Made by a program: the position numbers and the translations under genes. The notes under the pieces are model-generated. The model saw only the letters and a list, made by a program, of their open reading frames with translations. It ran no database searches and had not been told where the DNA came from. A stretch of DNA of 64,000 nt from Naumannella cuiyingiana (GTDB taxonomy: Bacteria; Actinomycetota; Actinomycetes; Propionibacteriales; Propionibacteriaceae): contig NZ_JACBZS010000001.1 in the NCBI RefSeq assembly GCF_013408305.1, positions 2,542,001 to 2,606,000 of the forward strand, read 5' to 3'. This document shows, piece after piece, positions 11,976-21,195 of the stretch (its first letter is position 1; every line of letters starts with the position of its first letter).

Positions 11976-12500
11976 ATGACCAAGCGCCTGGCCGCAGTGG
12001 CCGTGATGATCGTGGCGATGCTCGGGGTGGCAGGCTGTGCCGGCTCGCCGGCCACCGTCGCCGATGTCGGCGGTCAGCGGATCACCACGGGCGAGTTGTC
12101 GGAAGCGACCGCCGTCGTCGAGCGTGCGCTGCAGGCCGAGCCCGGGGCGGTCTCGACCCGCGCCGTCGCCGCCACGCTGATCGGCGGCCAGATCGCCGAC
12201 GATGTCGCCGCGGCCACCAACACCACGATCACCCCCGACGATCGGGCCAAGTTCATCGCGACCGCCAACGCGCCGATCCTGTCCCAGCTCGCTGCCGACC
12301 CGGCCGCCCGCGACTTCCTGGACGACCTGATCGACCCCGCGCTGGTGCAGCAGAAGCTCGGCGCGCCGGCCTATCTCGAGCTGAGCCAGCAGGTGCCGTT
12401 GACGATCAACCCGGCCTACGGCTCGTGGAGCTACCAGACCGGCGGCCTGGACGGTGTCAGCACCGGATCGCTGTCGGTGCCCGCGCCCGCCGCGGCCTGA
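11976..12500 (+). CDS. SurA N-terminal-like lipoprotein
   Basis: 174 residues with a lipoprotein signal (LGVAGC, lipidated C21), so anchored outside the membrane. The segment VADVGGQRITTGELSEA resembles the start of SurA/PrsA foldases, but the protein is too short to hold a PPIase domain, so it may be a chaperone-like lipoprotein only. ATG 11976 is preceded by GAAGGAGA at 11965-11972; a TACCAT -10-like element lies at 11940-11945. It sits 3 nt before mazG, the arrangement seen in other actinobacteria, which suggests one operon. The last residues are Ala/Pro-rich and probably disordered. Its function is not established. Confidence 0.78.
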   Translation: MTKRLAAVAVMIVAMLGVAGCAGSPATVADVGGQRITTGELSEATAVVERALQAEPGAVSTRAVAATLIGGQIADDVAAATNTTITPDDRAKFIATANAPILSQLAADPAARDFLDDLIDPALVQQKLGAPAYLELSQQVPLTINPAYGSWSYQTGGLDGVSTGSLSVPAPAAA

Positions 12501-12503
12501 TCC

Positions 12504-13127
12504 GTGACCGAGCCGGCGCCGAGCCAACTGGATCGGCTGGTCGCCGTGATGCACCGGCTGCGCGCCGAGTGTCCGTGGGACGCCGAGCAGACCCATCGAT
12601 CCCTGGTCTCCTACCTGATCGAGGAGAGTCATGAGCTCGTCGAGGCGATCGAGGAGGGCGGCGATGCCGATCTTCGCGAGGAGCTGGGCGACCTGCTGCT
12701 GCAGGTGATCTTCCACGCCGAGATCGCCACCGAGCGCGGAGCCTTCGACATCGAGGCGGTCGCCGGTGGGGTCGCGGACAAGCTGGTCCGGCGCCACCCC
12801 TATGTGTTCGGCGACGGCGCCGTGCCCGAGGATCTGCACGCCACCTGGGAGCAGCGCAAGCGTGCCGAGAAGGGCCGCACCTCGGCGCTGCAGGGCATCC
12901 CGCCGATGCCCGCGCTGGCCAGGGCGCAGAAGGTGATCTCCCGCTCGCGCTCGCACGGCGTACCCGTCGAGTTGCCTGCCGAACCGGTGACGGCCGAGGA
13001 GGTCGGGCAGCAGATCCTCGCCCTGGTCGCGCGGGCGCAGGCCGGCGGCGTCGACGCCGACCAGGCGGTACGCGGGGCGCTGCGCGAGCTCGAGGACCGG
13101 ATCGCCGCCGCCGAATCGGATCGCTAG
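12504..13127 (+). CDS. mazG: Nucleoside triphosphate pyrophosphohydrolase MazG
   Basis: 207 residues of the all-alpha NTP-PPase superfamily, which hydrolyses canonical and damaged NTPs to NMP and pyrophosphate. The metal-binding motifs are EESHELVEAIEE (EExxE type) and DLREELGDLLLQVIFHA with the paired acidic residues. The C-terminal region with WEQRKRAEKG and GIPPMPALARAQK is also characteristic. It is shorter than the E. coli enzyme (263) because the second half is reduced. GTG start, 3 nt after the lipoprotein stop. Its TAG stop codon is part of the -10 element of the downstream eno gene. Confidence 0.94.
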   Translation: MTEPAPSQLDRLVAVMHRLRAECPWDAEQTHRSLVSYLIEESHELVEAIEEGGDADLREELGDLLLQVIFHAEIATERGAFDIEAVAGGVADKLVRRHPYVFGDGAVPEDLHATWEQRKRAEKGRTSALQGIPPMPALARAQKVISRSRSHGVPVELPAEPVTAEEVGQQILALVARAQAGGVDADQAVRGALRELEDRIAAAESDR

Positions 13128-13130
13128 GCT
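13125..13130 (+). promoter_or_regulatory. -10 element (TAGGCT) for eno, overlapping the mazG stop codon
   Basis: TAGGCT begins with the TAG stop of mazG. It predicts a transcript start near 13137 and a leader of about 30 nt containing GGAAAGG before GTG 13169, so eno can be expressed independently of mazG. Confidence 0.5.
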
Positions 13131-13132
13131 GA

Positions 13133-14452
<1,320 letters not shown>

Positions 14453-14513
14453 GGGCCGGTGGCGCCCGGCGCGGGAACCTCGCCGATCACCGGGCGCATG
14501 GTGAACTGGATCA

Positions 14514-15161
14514 GTGGCTCCCACCAGTAGGCGTCGCCCCACGGGGCGGCCGGACAATTCCGGCCCGACGCGTACCCGCACGCGGGCCCGCCGGACGGGG
14601 ACCGATCGTCGGCCCGTGAGCGCGTCGCCGCAGGCGCCGGCGGGGTCGACGGGTTCGGCCTCGCCGGACGGTCGGCGGCGGCCGTGGCTGACGCTGCCGG
14701 GCGGTGTCGGCGTGACCCCGCGGGCGATCGCGCTGCTGGTGGTGCTGGCGGTGCTGATGATCTCCTACGCCAACAGCGTGCGCATCTATCTGGACCAGGA
14801 GGCCGAGATCGCCGCGCTGCAGTTGGAGACCGAGCGGCGCCAGCAGACGATCGATGATCTGAACGCCGACCTGTCGCGGTGGCAGGACGAGGACTATGTC
14901 CGCGCCCAGGCCCGGGAACGGCTGGGCTGGGTGGTGCCCGGCGAGACCGGTTTCCGGGTGATCGGGCCGGACGGCCAGGGCATCGGCGCGAGCATCGACT
15001 CCGACCGGCGCACCCCGGCGAGCGACCTCCCGCCCGTCGTGCCCTGGTGGGGCAAGGCCTGGGGCAGCATCGAGGCCGCCGATCACCCCGCGCCGCCCCC
15101 CGAGCCGACGGAGAATCCCGCCGACCGGCCGCCGATCACCACTGACGACGAGGGCGGATGA
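14514..15161 (+). CDS. Septum formation initiator (DivIC/FtsB family)
   Basis: About 215 residues: a basic disordered N-terminus, one transmembrane helix near residues 72-90 (ALLVVLAVLMISYAN), then a heptad-type coiled coil (EIAALQLETERRQQTIDDL) and the conserved DYVRAQARERLGWVVPGE segment of DivIC/FtsB proteins. A Pro-rich tail follows. DivIC/FtsB links FtsL and FtsQ in the divisome. The location directly after eno and before DUF501 and Ppx/GppA is the standard actinobacterial order. The GTG start at 14514 is uncertain because no clear ribosome-binding site is visible. The stop overlaps the next ATG (ATGA). Confidence 0.9.
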   Translation: MAPTSRRRPTGRPDNSGPTRTRTRARRTGTDRRPVSASPQAPAGSTGSASPDGRRRPWLTLPGGVGVTPRAIALLVVLAVLMISYANSVRIYLDQEAEIAALQLETERRQQTIDDLNADLSRWQDEDYVRAQARERLGWVVPGETGFRVIGPDGQGIGASIDSDRRTPASDLPPVVPWWGKAWGSIEAADHPAPPPEPTENPADRPPITTDDEGG

Positions 15162-15667
15162 GCGCCTCCGACACCTTCACCGAGGCGGACGCCGATGTCG
15201 TGGAGGCGCAGTTGCAGCGGCGCCCCCGCGGCGTCGTGCGGGTGGCGTGGCGCTGCCACGACGGCCGCCCCGGGGTGATCATGACCGAGCCGCGGCTGCC
15301 GGGCGGTACGCCGTTCCCGACCACCTACTACCTGACCTGCCCGAGCCTGATCGCGGGCTGCTCGACGCTGGAGGCCTCGGGCCTGATGGCCGAGATGACC
15401 CGGCGGCTGGGCGAGGATGCGGAGCTGGCCGCGGGCTATCGGGCGGCGCACGAGTCCTATCTCGCCGACCGGGCCGCGCTGGGTGAGGTGCCGGAGATTG
15501 CCGGCGTGTCGGCCGGCGGGATGCCCGACCGGGTGAAGTGCCTGCACGTGTTGGCCGCGCACGCGCTGGCCAAGGGTCCCGGCGTGAATCCGCTCGGTGA
15601 CGAGGTCGTCGAGCGGCTGGCCGACTGGCTCGCCCGCCCGTGCCTGGTCGAGCAGGCCGGGCGATGA
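15158..15667 (+). CDS. DUF501 domain protein
   Basis: 169 residues matching the DUF501 family, whose function is unknown. Recognisable parts are the region around RPRGVVRVAWRCHDGRPGVIMTEP (cited here only as a landmark at residues 25-48), TYYLTCPSLIAGCSTLEASG and the C-terminal GVNPLGDEVVE with GMPDRVKCLHVLAAH before it. The spaced Cys and His residues suggest a metal site, but this is inference. Both ends overlap neighbours by ATGA, so its translation is coupled to the DivIC-like gene and to ppx. The conserved setting suggests a housekeeping role. Confidence 0.9.
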   Translation: MSASDTFTEADADVVEAQLQRRPRGVVRVAWRCHDGRPGVIMTEPRLPGGTPFPTTYYLTCPSLIAGCSTLEASGLMAEMTRRLGEDAELAAGYRAAHESYLADRAALGEVPEIAGVSAGGMPDRVKCLHVLAAHALAKGPGVNPLGDEVVERLADWLARPCLVEQAGR

Positions 15668-16590
15668 GCGCGGAGCGGGTCGCGGCGATCGACTGCGGCA
15701 CCAACTCGATCCGGCTGCTGGTCGCCGAGCCCGGCGAGGACGGCGCGCCGGTCGAGCTGCACCGCCAGCTCGAGCTGGTCCGGCTCGGCCAGGGCGTGGA
15801 CGCGACCGGGGAGTTCGCCCCGGACGCGCTGGCCCGCACGCTGGCCGCCACGGGAGAGTACGCCGAGATCGTGGCCGGCTTCGGCGTACCCGTGCAGCGG
15901 ACGCGGTTCGTCGCCACGTCGGCCGCGCGGGATGCGCGCAACCGCGAGGAGTTCTTCGCCGGGGTGCGGGAGCGCCTGGGCGTCGAGGCGGAGATCATCT
16001 CCGGCGAGGAGGAGGCCCGGTTGTCGTTCGCCGGGGCGATCGCGGGAGCGGCGCAGGTGCGGGACCCGACGCTGGTGGCCGACATCGGCGGCGGCTCGAC
16101 CGAGCTGGTGCTGGGCCGCGCCGGCCGGGTGGAGCAGGCGGTGTCGCTGGACATCGGTTCGGTACGCCTGCGCGAGCGGCTGATGCCCGGGAACCCGCCC
16201 ACCCCCGACGAGATCGCCGCCGCGGAGGCCGAGGTCGACGCGCAGCTCGACGGGGCCGATATTGATCTTGGTGCGGCGCGGACCTGGCTCGGCGTCGCCG
16301 GGACGGCGACCAGCGTGGCCGCGCTCGCGATGGGCCTCGGCAGCTACGACCGGTCGCGGGTGCACGGCGCGCAGATCTCGGTCGAGCGGCTGCACCTGGT
16401 GTGCCGGGAGATCGAGACCAGCACCATCGCCGACCTGATCGACCGGGGACCGATCCCGCCGCGCCGCGCCGAGGTGCTGGCCGGCGGTGCGCTGATCCTG
16501 GACCGGCTGGCGCGCAGGGTCGGCACGGACACCCTGCGGGTCAGCGAGTCCGACATTCTGGACGGGATGGTTGCGGCGCTGCTGCGCTGA
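15664..16590 (+). CDS. Exopolyphosphatase / guanosine pentaphosphatase (Ppx/GppA family)
   Basis: 308 residues, the short actinobacterial form with only the two actin-like ASKHA domains. The nucleotide-binding motifs are AAIDCGTNSIRLLV at the N-terminus and VADIGGGSTELVLG near residue 138. Catalytic glutamate is expected in the region following ATSAARDARN (EIISGEEEARLSF). The enzyme removes terminal phosphate from polyphosphate or pppGpp; which substrate is preferred cannot be told from sequence. ATG 15664 overlaps the DUF501 stop codon. It ends 1 nt before the converging signal peptidase gene, with no room for a terminator. Confidence 0.93.
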   Translation: MSAERVAAIDCGTNSIRLLVAEPGEDGAPVELHRQLELVRLGQGVDATGEFAPDALARTLAATGEYAEIVAGFGVPVQRTRFVATSAARDARNREEFFAGVRERLGVEAEIISGEEEARLSFAGAIAGAAQVRDPTLVADIGGGSTELVLGRAGRVEQAVSLDIGSVRLRERLMPGNPPTPDEIAAAEAEVDAQLDGADIDLGAARTWLGVAGTATSVAALAMGLGSYDRSRVHGAQISVERLHLVCREIETSTIADLIDRGPIPPRRAEVLAGGALILDRLARRVGTDTLRVSESDILDGMVAALLR

Positions 16591-16591
16591 G

Positions 16592-17944
16592 TCAGCCCTC
16601 GCCCAGCGCAGCCTCGTAGTGGCTGGTGACGTGGGCTGCGGGCAGCGCCTTGTCGTAGATCGCGATGTCGTCCAGGCGTCCCGGGAAGGGCAGGTTGCGC
16701 GGCATCGGCTCCTCCGGCCAACCGTCCAGCTGGCCCCAGCCGACGCGCCAGAACCCGTCGTAGTACTGCACCTCGCTGGTCGGCTTGCTGAGCTTCTCGC
16801 CGTCGATGATCAACTGCATCGTGCCGTCACTCGCGCGGGTCGCGGCCAGGTGGTGCCACTTCCCGTCGTCGTATCGCTTGGTGGTCTCGATCCGGTGTGG
16901 ACCGTACGGGCCGACGCCGAAGATGACCGTGCCTTTGGTCGTCATGTAGACGACCCGGTCGTAGTAGGTGTCGTAGTTGGTCGGATAGAGCCCGAAACCG
17001 ATCATCCGGCCGCCGCGACCGGCGACGGGATTGTTGAACCACAGCTCGAGGCTGAACTCTCGCGGTCCCGCGTTGAGGATCCGCGGCTGCAGCGTCATGT
17101 GCGGGCCGTTGTAGTTGGTGTCGCCGGCAACCGTGAACGATTGATCACTGTTCGGGTGCGAGCCCGGCGACGCCGTGGTGATGCCGTGGTAGTCGGTGGT
17201 CTGGCCGTTGCCGCTGGTGTCCAGCGTCGCGTCGCCGGACTCGCCCTCCCAGAACACGAGCGGCTTGTCCGACAGCACCTGCTGGCGATAGGTCATTCCT
17301 GGTGCGCTGACGAAGGAACCCGAAGCCTGGGTGGTGTCGGAGAAGCCCGCGTAGGCCGGGCGGAACGCGGGCACGACGGTCGTCGCGATCAGGACGGTCG
17401 CGGCGGCGCCGGACGCGGCAGCGCCGATGCCGAGGCGGCGGCTCAGGGGTTTTTCCGAGGCGAGCAGCAGCAGCACGCCGAGAGTGACGACGCAGCCGGC
17501 GAGGGCGCCGATGTTCCCGGCGCGCCACCAAAGGCCCGGCAGCCCGAGGAGCGGGATCCGCAACACCCCGACACCCCGTACCGCGTCGGGGGAGACCGGG
17601 GTGGAGTCGGCGGCCGGGTTGGCGTCGCCGCGCAGGACCAGTCGCCCGTCGGCCTCGACTCGCTCGAGGCGGTGCAGGCGCAGCTTGTCCGGGTGGTCGG
17701 GATCTGTGACCAGGGGAACCTGACCGGGAGCCAACTCATCCGCCGCGGCGGGTTTGGTGACCACCACGTCGCCGGTCACGATCGCGGGCTCCATCGACCC
17801 AGATGACACCGTCGTCGGCATCCAGCCGAGGATCATCGGCGCGACGGCCCAGAACGCCAGGCCCACGCAGGTGGCCAGCAGCAACCGGGCGAGCAGCATG
17901 ATCACCAATCGCGGTGACGACGGTGCCGTGCGGTCGGGTGACAT
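16592..17944 (-). CDS. SipW-type signal peptidase I fused to a C-terminal LamG-like domain
   Basis: 450 residues. The N-terminal part is a signal peptidase of the ER/archaeal (SipW) type: a membrane helix near residues 13-40, the Ser nucleophile S50 in SSGSMEP, His91 in KLRLHRL where bacterial LepB has lysine, and Asp107 in RGDANPAAD. Two further membrane helices lie near 143-160 and 170-190. Residues about 225-450 form a LamG/concanavalin-like beta-sandwich (FSLELWFNNP, GKWHHLAATR, GRLDDIAIYDKAL). It lies 63 nt after the TasA-like gene, so it probably processes that protein. The fused lectin-type domain is unusual and could hold substrate or bind glycan at the outer surface. It converges directly on ppx. 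Confidence 0.86.
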   Translation of the reverse strand: MSPDRTAPSSPRLVIMLLARLLLATCVGLAFWAVAPMILGWMPTTVSSGSMEPAIVTGDVVVTKPAAADELAPGQVPLVTDPDHPDKLRLHRLERVEADGRLVLRGDANPAADSTPVSPDAVRGVGVLRIPLLGLPGLWWRAGNIGALAGCVVTLGVLLLLASEKPLSRRLGIGAAASGAAATVLIATTVVPAFRPAYAGFSDTTQASGSFVSAPGMTYRQQVLSDKPLVFWEGESGDATLDTSGNGQTTDYHGITTASPGSHPNSDQSFTVAGDTNYNGPHMTLQPRILNAGPREFSLELWFNNPVAGRGGRMIGFGLYPTNYDTYYDRVVYMTTKGTVIFGVGPYGPHRIETTKRYDDGKWHHLAATRASDGTMQLIIDGEKLSKPTSEVQYYDGFWRVGWGQLDGWPEEPMPRNLPFPGRLDDIAIYDKALPAAHVTSHYEAALGEG

Positions 17945-18007
17945 GATCGCTTGTCCTCTAGGGCTGGTCGGCTGCGAGATGGCCCAGCGGTTCCGGGGGA
18001 TGGGGGA

Positions 18008-18577
18008 TTACTGGTTCTGCGCCTCCCACACGAAGTTGACCTTGGCGGTCCCGCCCTGAGCGGAGTTGGGGGTGTCGTCGCTCAGCGTGTAGGCGACGGT
18101 GTAGGCCTGCTTCTCGCCCTCGCCGCCGGCGGTCGCCCAGGAGCCCGCGCCGGTGGAGAAGTTGGTCTTGGAAGTGTGGAACTCGTTCAGCGTGCCGTCG
18201 AAGATCGTGTCCTTCGTCGCCGCATCGCACGACGCGGCCTGGGTGATCTTCAGCGACAGGTGCTGATCCAGGTTCTTGGTGGCCTCGCCCGCCTCGGCGT
18301 ACAGCCGGACATCGGACGGCAGTGAGCCGTTCGAGGTGACGGTCAGGCACTTGGAGCCGCTGTCACCGGGCTTGAGGTTTGTCACATCGAACATGGCCAC
18401 GCCGTTGTCGTCATCGGTCAGTGCAACGCTCCCGCTGGCCCAGGAATTGCCCGGGTTGTCGGTGCGGGCGCTGAACGCCGAGTACGAGCTCTGCGCCACC
18501 AGCAGTCCGCTGACCGCGAGGGCGGCCGGAATCACAGCGAACTTGGCGGCGCGGGCGAGGCGAGGGGAAACGGGCAT
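18008..18577 (-). CDS. TasA/camelysin-like secreted protein with SipW-type signal peptide
   Basis: 189 residues. The N-terminus has the pattern of SipW-dependent exported proteins: a basic start, the hydrophobic AVIPAALAVSGLLVAQ, then SSYSAFSARTDNPGN and ASGSVAL. The rest is predicted beta-rich with FDVTNLKPGDSGSKCLTV, typical of the TasA/CalY superfamily, which forms fibres or surface coats in Bacillus. Two cysteines could form a disulphide. ATG 18577 has GAAGGAG 6 nt upstream. The signal peptidase-LamG gene follows, giving a two-gene unit like the sipW-tasA pair. Fibre formation is inference from family. Confidence 0.8.
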   Translation of the reverse strand: MPVSPRLARAAKFAVIPAALAVSGLLVAQSSYSAFSARTDNPGNSWASGSVALTDDDNGVAMFDVTNLKPGDSGSKCLTVTSNGSLPSDVRLYAEAGEATKNLDQHLSLKITQAASCDAATKDTIFDGTLNEFHTSKTNFSTGAGSWATAGGEGEKQAYTVAYTLSDDTPNSAQGGTAKVNFVWEAQNQ

Positions 18578-18631
18578 CTACGCTCCTTCGTGGGGGCCGT
18601 GGGTGGCCGGGGATCGTCCCGGATGAAGGAG

Positions 18632-18660
18632 ACTCTACAACCAAACAGTTTGGCTATCAA
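18632..18660 (-). promoter_or_regulatory. Promoter of the TasA-like operon with a palindromic operator in its spacer
   Basis: On the minus strand, -35 TTGATA (18660-18655) and -10 TAGAGT (18637-18632) are separated by 17 bp. The spacer contains the perfect palindrome CCAAACTGTTTGG (18653-18641). A protein bound there would block RNA polymerase. The MarR gene immediately upstream is the obvious candidate repressor; a tandem GTTTG half-site motif also lies in front of the MarR gene (19331-19339). Confidence 0.65.
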
Positions 18661-18729
18661 GTCAGTCGATAGGCGAACAACTCGTCAGTAGTGTGACTCG
18701 ATGGTGATGCGACCTCGCTGCCGGGCGGG

Positions 18730-19230
18730 TCAGGGTTTCCACGCGCGCAGTTGGTCGGCAAAGGCCGCCGTGAACCGCTCGAGCTCGCGGATCTGCTCGG
18801 GCTTGAGACCGTCGAAGGCGGTGCCGGCCGCCGAGGCGTACCGCTCGCGGACGCCGCGAACGATGTCGGTGCCCCGGGGCGTCAGCCGAAGCAGGATGCT
18901 GCGCCGGTCGGCGGGGTGTGGTTCGCGGTTCACATAGCCCGCCCCGACCATCCGGTCGACGAGCGCCGTCGCCGAGCCGGTGGTGATCGACAGCCGGGTC
19001 GCGAGGTCCTTCGGGGTCACCGGACCGTCGTGGTCAAGGTGCAACAAGGTGTTGAACTCGTGCAGGCTGAGGTTGATCTCCTTGGCCAGGGTGGCGCGGA
19101 CCCGCTCATTGGCCAGCGCGAGCCGCCCGACCTGATCCATGAACCCGAGCACCTCCGCAGATGCCGGCGGCCGGCCATTCCTGCTCGGCGTCGATGTCCC
19201 CTGCGAAGAATCGTCTGTGAACCGAGGCAC
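18730..19230 (-). CDS. MarR family transcriptional regulator
   Basis: 166 residues with a winged helix-turn-helix: NLSLHEFNTLLHLDHDGPVTPKDLATRLSI leads (around residues 52-82) into TTGSATALVDRMVGAGYVNR as the recognition helix and DRRSILLRLTPRG as the wing. The first 28 residues are polar and probably disordered. GTG 19230 has GGGGAG 9 nt upstream, with a TAGAGT -10-like element at 19325-19320. The gene lies just upstream of the TasA-like operon in the same direction, and the palindrome between -35 and -10 of that operon is its likely target. Ligand unknown. Confidence 0.9.
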   Translation of the reverse strand: MPRFTDDSSQGTSTPSRNGRPPASAEVLGFMDQVGRLALANERVRATLAKEINLSLHEFNTLLHLDHDGPVTPKDLATRLSITTGSATALVDRMVGAGYVNREPHPADRRSILLRLTPRGTDIVRGVRERYASAAGTAFDGLKPEQIRELERFTAAFADQLRAWKP

Positions 19231-19392
19231 GTGCGATTACTCCCCTGTCGAAAGACTGTCCGAGCCGGCTACCCCGTCCGAGTCGGGCAGCCACCGTTCC
19301 CCGTGACGGTGGTGGATCCACTCTACCCGAGTTTGTTTGACCGGCGAGTTCCTTGAAAGGCGAGTCATCGCCGCGGCGCTGTTGCGCTGAGC

Positions 19393-20808
19393 TCAGGTTT
19401 CGCGGTCGGCCATGAACGCGTCGACCTCGGCGCGGTCGGCGCGCAGCCGCGGGTCGTTGCGCAGATAGTGCGCCGTCTCCCGGGCGACCAGACCGGACAA
19501 GATCAACAAGCCGATCAGGTTCGGGATGGCCATCAGCCCGTTCATCACGTCGGAGAAGTTCCACACCACCGCGAGTGGCACGGTGCAGCCGACGAACACG
19601 ACGAGGGAGAACAGCACCCGATAGGGCAGTACGCCGCGGCGCCCGACCAGTCGCTCGACGCATCGCTCGCCGTAGTAGGCCCAGCCGAGGATCGTGGAGA
19701 AGGCGAACATCACCAGCCCGAGCGTGACGATCCAGTGCCCCCACTCGCCCGGCAGGCCGCGGCTGAACGCCTCGCCGGTCATCGTCGCGGCGGCGTCCTC
19801 GCCGCCGGTCCACACGCCGGTGGTGACGATCACGAGTCCGGTGCAGGTGACGACGATGATCGTGTCGATGAATGTCTGCGTCATCGAGACCAGGCCCTGG
19901 CGTACCGGATGGGTGGTCTGCGCGGACGCCGCCGCGATCGCCGCCGAGCCCATCCCGGACTCGTTGGAGAAGATGCCGCGGGCCACGCCGTACTGGATCG
20001 CGACCATGATCACCGAGCCGACGAAGCCGCCGACCGGAGCCGTTCCGGTGAAGGCATTGCCGAAGATCTGCGCGAGGGCGGCCGGCACCTGGGGGGCGTT
20101 CACGATCAGGATCCACAGCGCGCCGAGGACGTAGAAGACGATCATCACCGGGACGAGCGCCGAGGTGACCCGGCCGATCGAGCGGATGCCGCCGACCAGC
20201 ACGACCAGGGTGAGCACGGTGAGCACCGCGCCGGTCAGCCAGAGCGGTACGCCGAAGGAGGACTCCAGGTTGGCCGAGATCGAATTGCCCTGGGTCATGT
20301 TGCCGATGCCGAAGGAGGCCAGGAAGGCGAGCACGGCGAAGGACAGGGCCAGGAATTTGCCGAAGCCGCCGCCGATGCCGCGCTCGAGGTAGTACTGCGG
20401 TCCGCCGGAGCGCTCGCCCGCGGCGTCGGTGGTGCGGAAGCGTACGCCGAGGAACGCCTCGGAGTATTTCGACGCCATCCCGACCAGGCCGGTCACCCAC
20501 ATCCAGAACAGCGCGCCCGGCCCGCCGATCGCGATCGCCGTCGCCACGCCGACGATGTTGCCCGTGCCGACGGTGGCCGCGAGCGCCGTGGTCAGCGCCT
20601 GGAACTGCGAGATGTCGCCCGAGTCCTCGGCGTCGTCGTCCTTGCGCTGGATCAGCGCGAGCCGCAGCGCCGGGCCGAGTTTGCGCAGTTGGATGCCGCG
20701 CAGCCGGATGGTCAGCACCAGGCCCGTACCGAGCAGCAGTGGGATCAGGATGAACGGCCCCCAGATCACCGAACTGATCGAGCTGAGCACGTCCTCCAGT
20801 GCGTCCAT
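19393..20808 (-). CDS. Alanine/glycine:cation symporter family protein (AGCS)
   Basis: 471 residues with about eleven membrane helices. Family landmarks are TALAATVGTGNIVGVATAIAIGGPGALFWMW (residues 73-103), GGPQYYLERGIG, FGIGNMTQGNSI and GVARGIFSNESGMGSAAIAAA. AGCS proteins import L- or D-alanine or glycine with Na+ or H+. ATG 20808 has GGAG about 9 nt upstream. The ion and amino acid used cannot be deduced here. It is a single gene with 387 bp of non-coding DNA in front of it. Confidence 0.95.
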   Translation of the reverse strand: MDALEDVLSSISSVIWGPFILIPLLLGTGLVLTIRLRGIQLRKLGPALRLALIQRKDDDAEDSGDISQFQALTTALAATVGTGNIVGVATAIAIGGPGALFWMWVTGLVGMASKYSEAFLGVRFRTTDAAGERSGGPQYYLERGIGGGFGKFLALSFAVLAFLASFGIGNMTQGNSISANLESSFGVPLWLTGAVLTVLTLVVLVGGIRSIGRVTSALVPVMIVFYVLGALWILIVNAPQVPAALAQIFGNAFTGTAPVGGFVGSVIMVAIQYGVARGIFSNESGMGSAAIAAASAQTTHPVRQGLVSMTQTFIDTIIVVTCTGLVIVTTGVWTGGEDAAATMTGEAFSRGLPGEWGHWIVTLGLVMFAFSTILGWAYYGERCVERLVGRRGVLPYRVLFSLVVFVGCTVPLAVVWNFSDVMNGLMAIPNLIGLLILSGLVARETAHYLRNDPRLRADRAEVDAFMADRET

Positions 20809-20996
20809 CGGTCACCTGCTCCGGGTCGTCGTCCATGCGTGGGTTCGGTCTCGCACCCTAGTGACCGCCCACCACCGGTGGTCGGGCGGGGCGCGCCGCG
20901 GCTGGGCTGTCGTCGTCGGGTCTGGGGTTCGGCGCCGATTCGGGCCTGCCCGTCTCCCGCGTCCTGGTCTGATCTCCCCCTCGCCTCCGATTGTTT

Positions 20997-21043
20997 CCGC
21001 AGTTATGCCCGCTCTGCGGGCCGCAGAGCGGGCATAACTGCGG
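20997..21043. repeat. 47-bp perfect inverted repeat with a 1-nt centre
   Basis: Arms of 23 bp (20997-21019 and 21021-21043) are exact reverse complements around G21020. As RNA, or as a DNA cruciform, this would be very stable. It lies downstream of the exported-protein gene and may end its transcript, although a terminator hairpin normally has a loop of at least 3-4 nt. Confidence 0.75.
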
Positions 21044-21093
21044 GAGGGATCTGGATGGGTGCGGGCCGGTGCGCCGGCGGCTTCACCTGGCGA

Positions 21094-21148
21094 GCGTGTG
21101 CGTTTTGTGGTCATCTCGGTCGCGGGGATGACGACAGAACGCACATGC
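21094..21148. repeat. REP-like palindromic element, copy 1
   Basis: Arms 21094-21115 and 21127-21148 pair with 3 mismatches in 22 around an 11-nt loop beginning TCGGTCGC. A close copy lies at 22968-23022, and both share TTTGTGGTCA, GGTCGC and GATGACGACA. The element follows the exported-protein gene (ends 21196). Confidence 0.65.
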
Positions 21149-21195
21149 TTGTGCGCGGCGGGCGCTGCTTGGGGGCCGGCTGTGGTTGGGGGTGG

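Larger units (their letters stand above)
20809..21195. other. Non-coding region with palindromes upstream of the AGCS symporter gene
   Basis: 387 bp between the AGCS gene and the exported-protein gene to its right. It holds the perfect long palindrome at 20997-21043 and one copy of the two-copy palindromic element at 21094-21148. I see no convincing gene; the open frames here only read through the palindromes. The part next to 20808 must contain the AGCS promoter, but I could not pick a clear -10. Confidence 0.5.
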
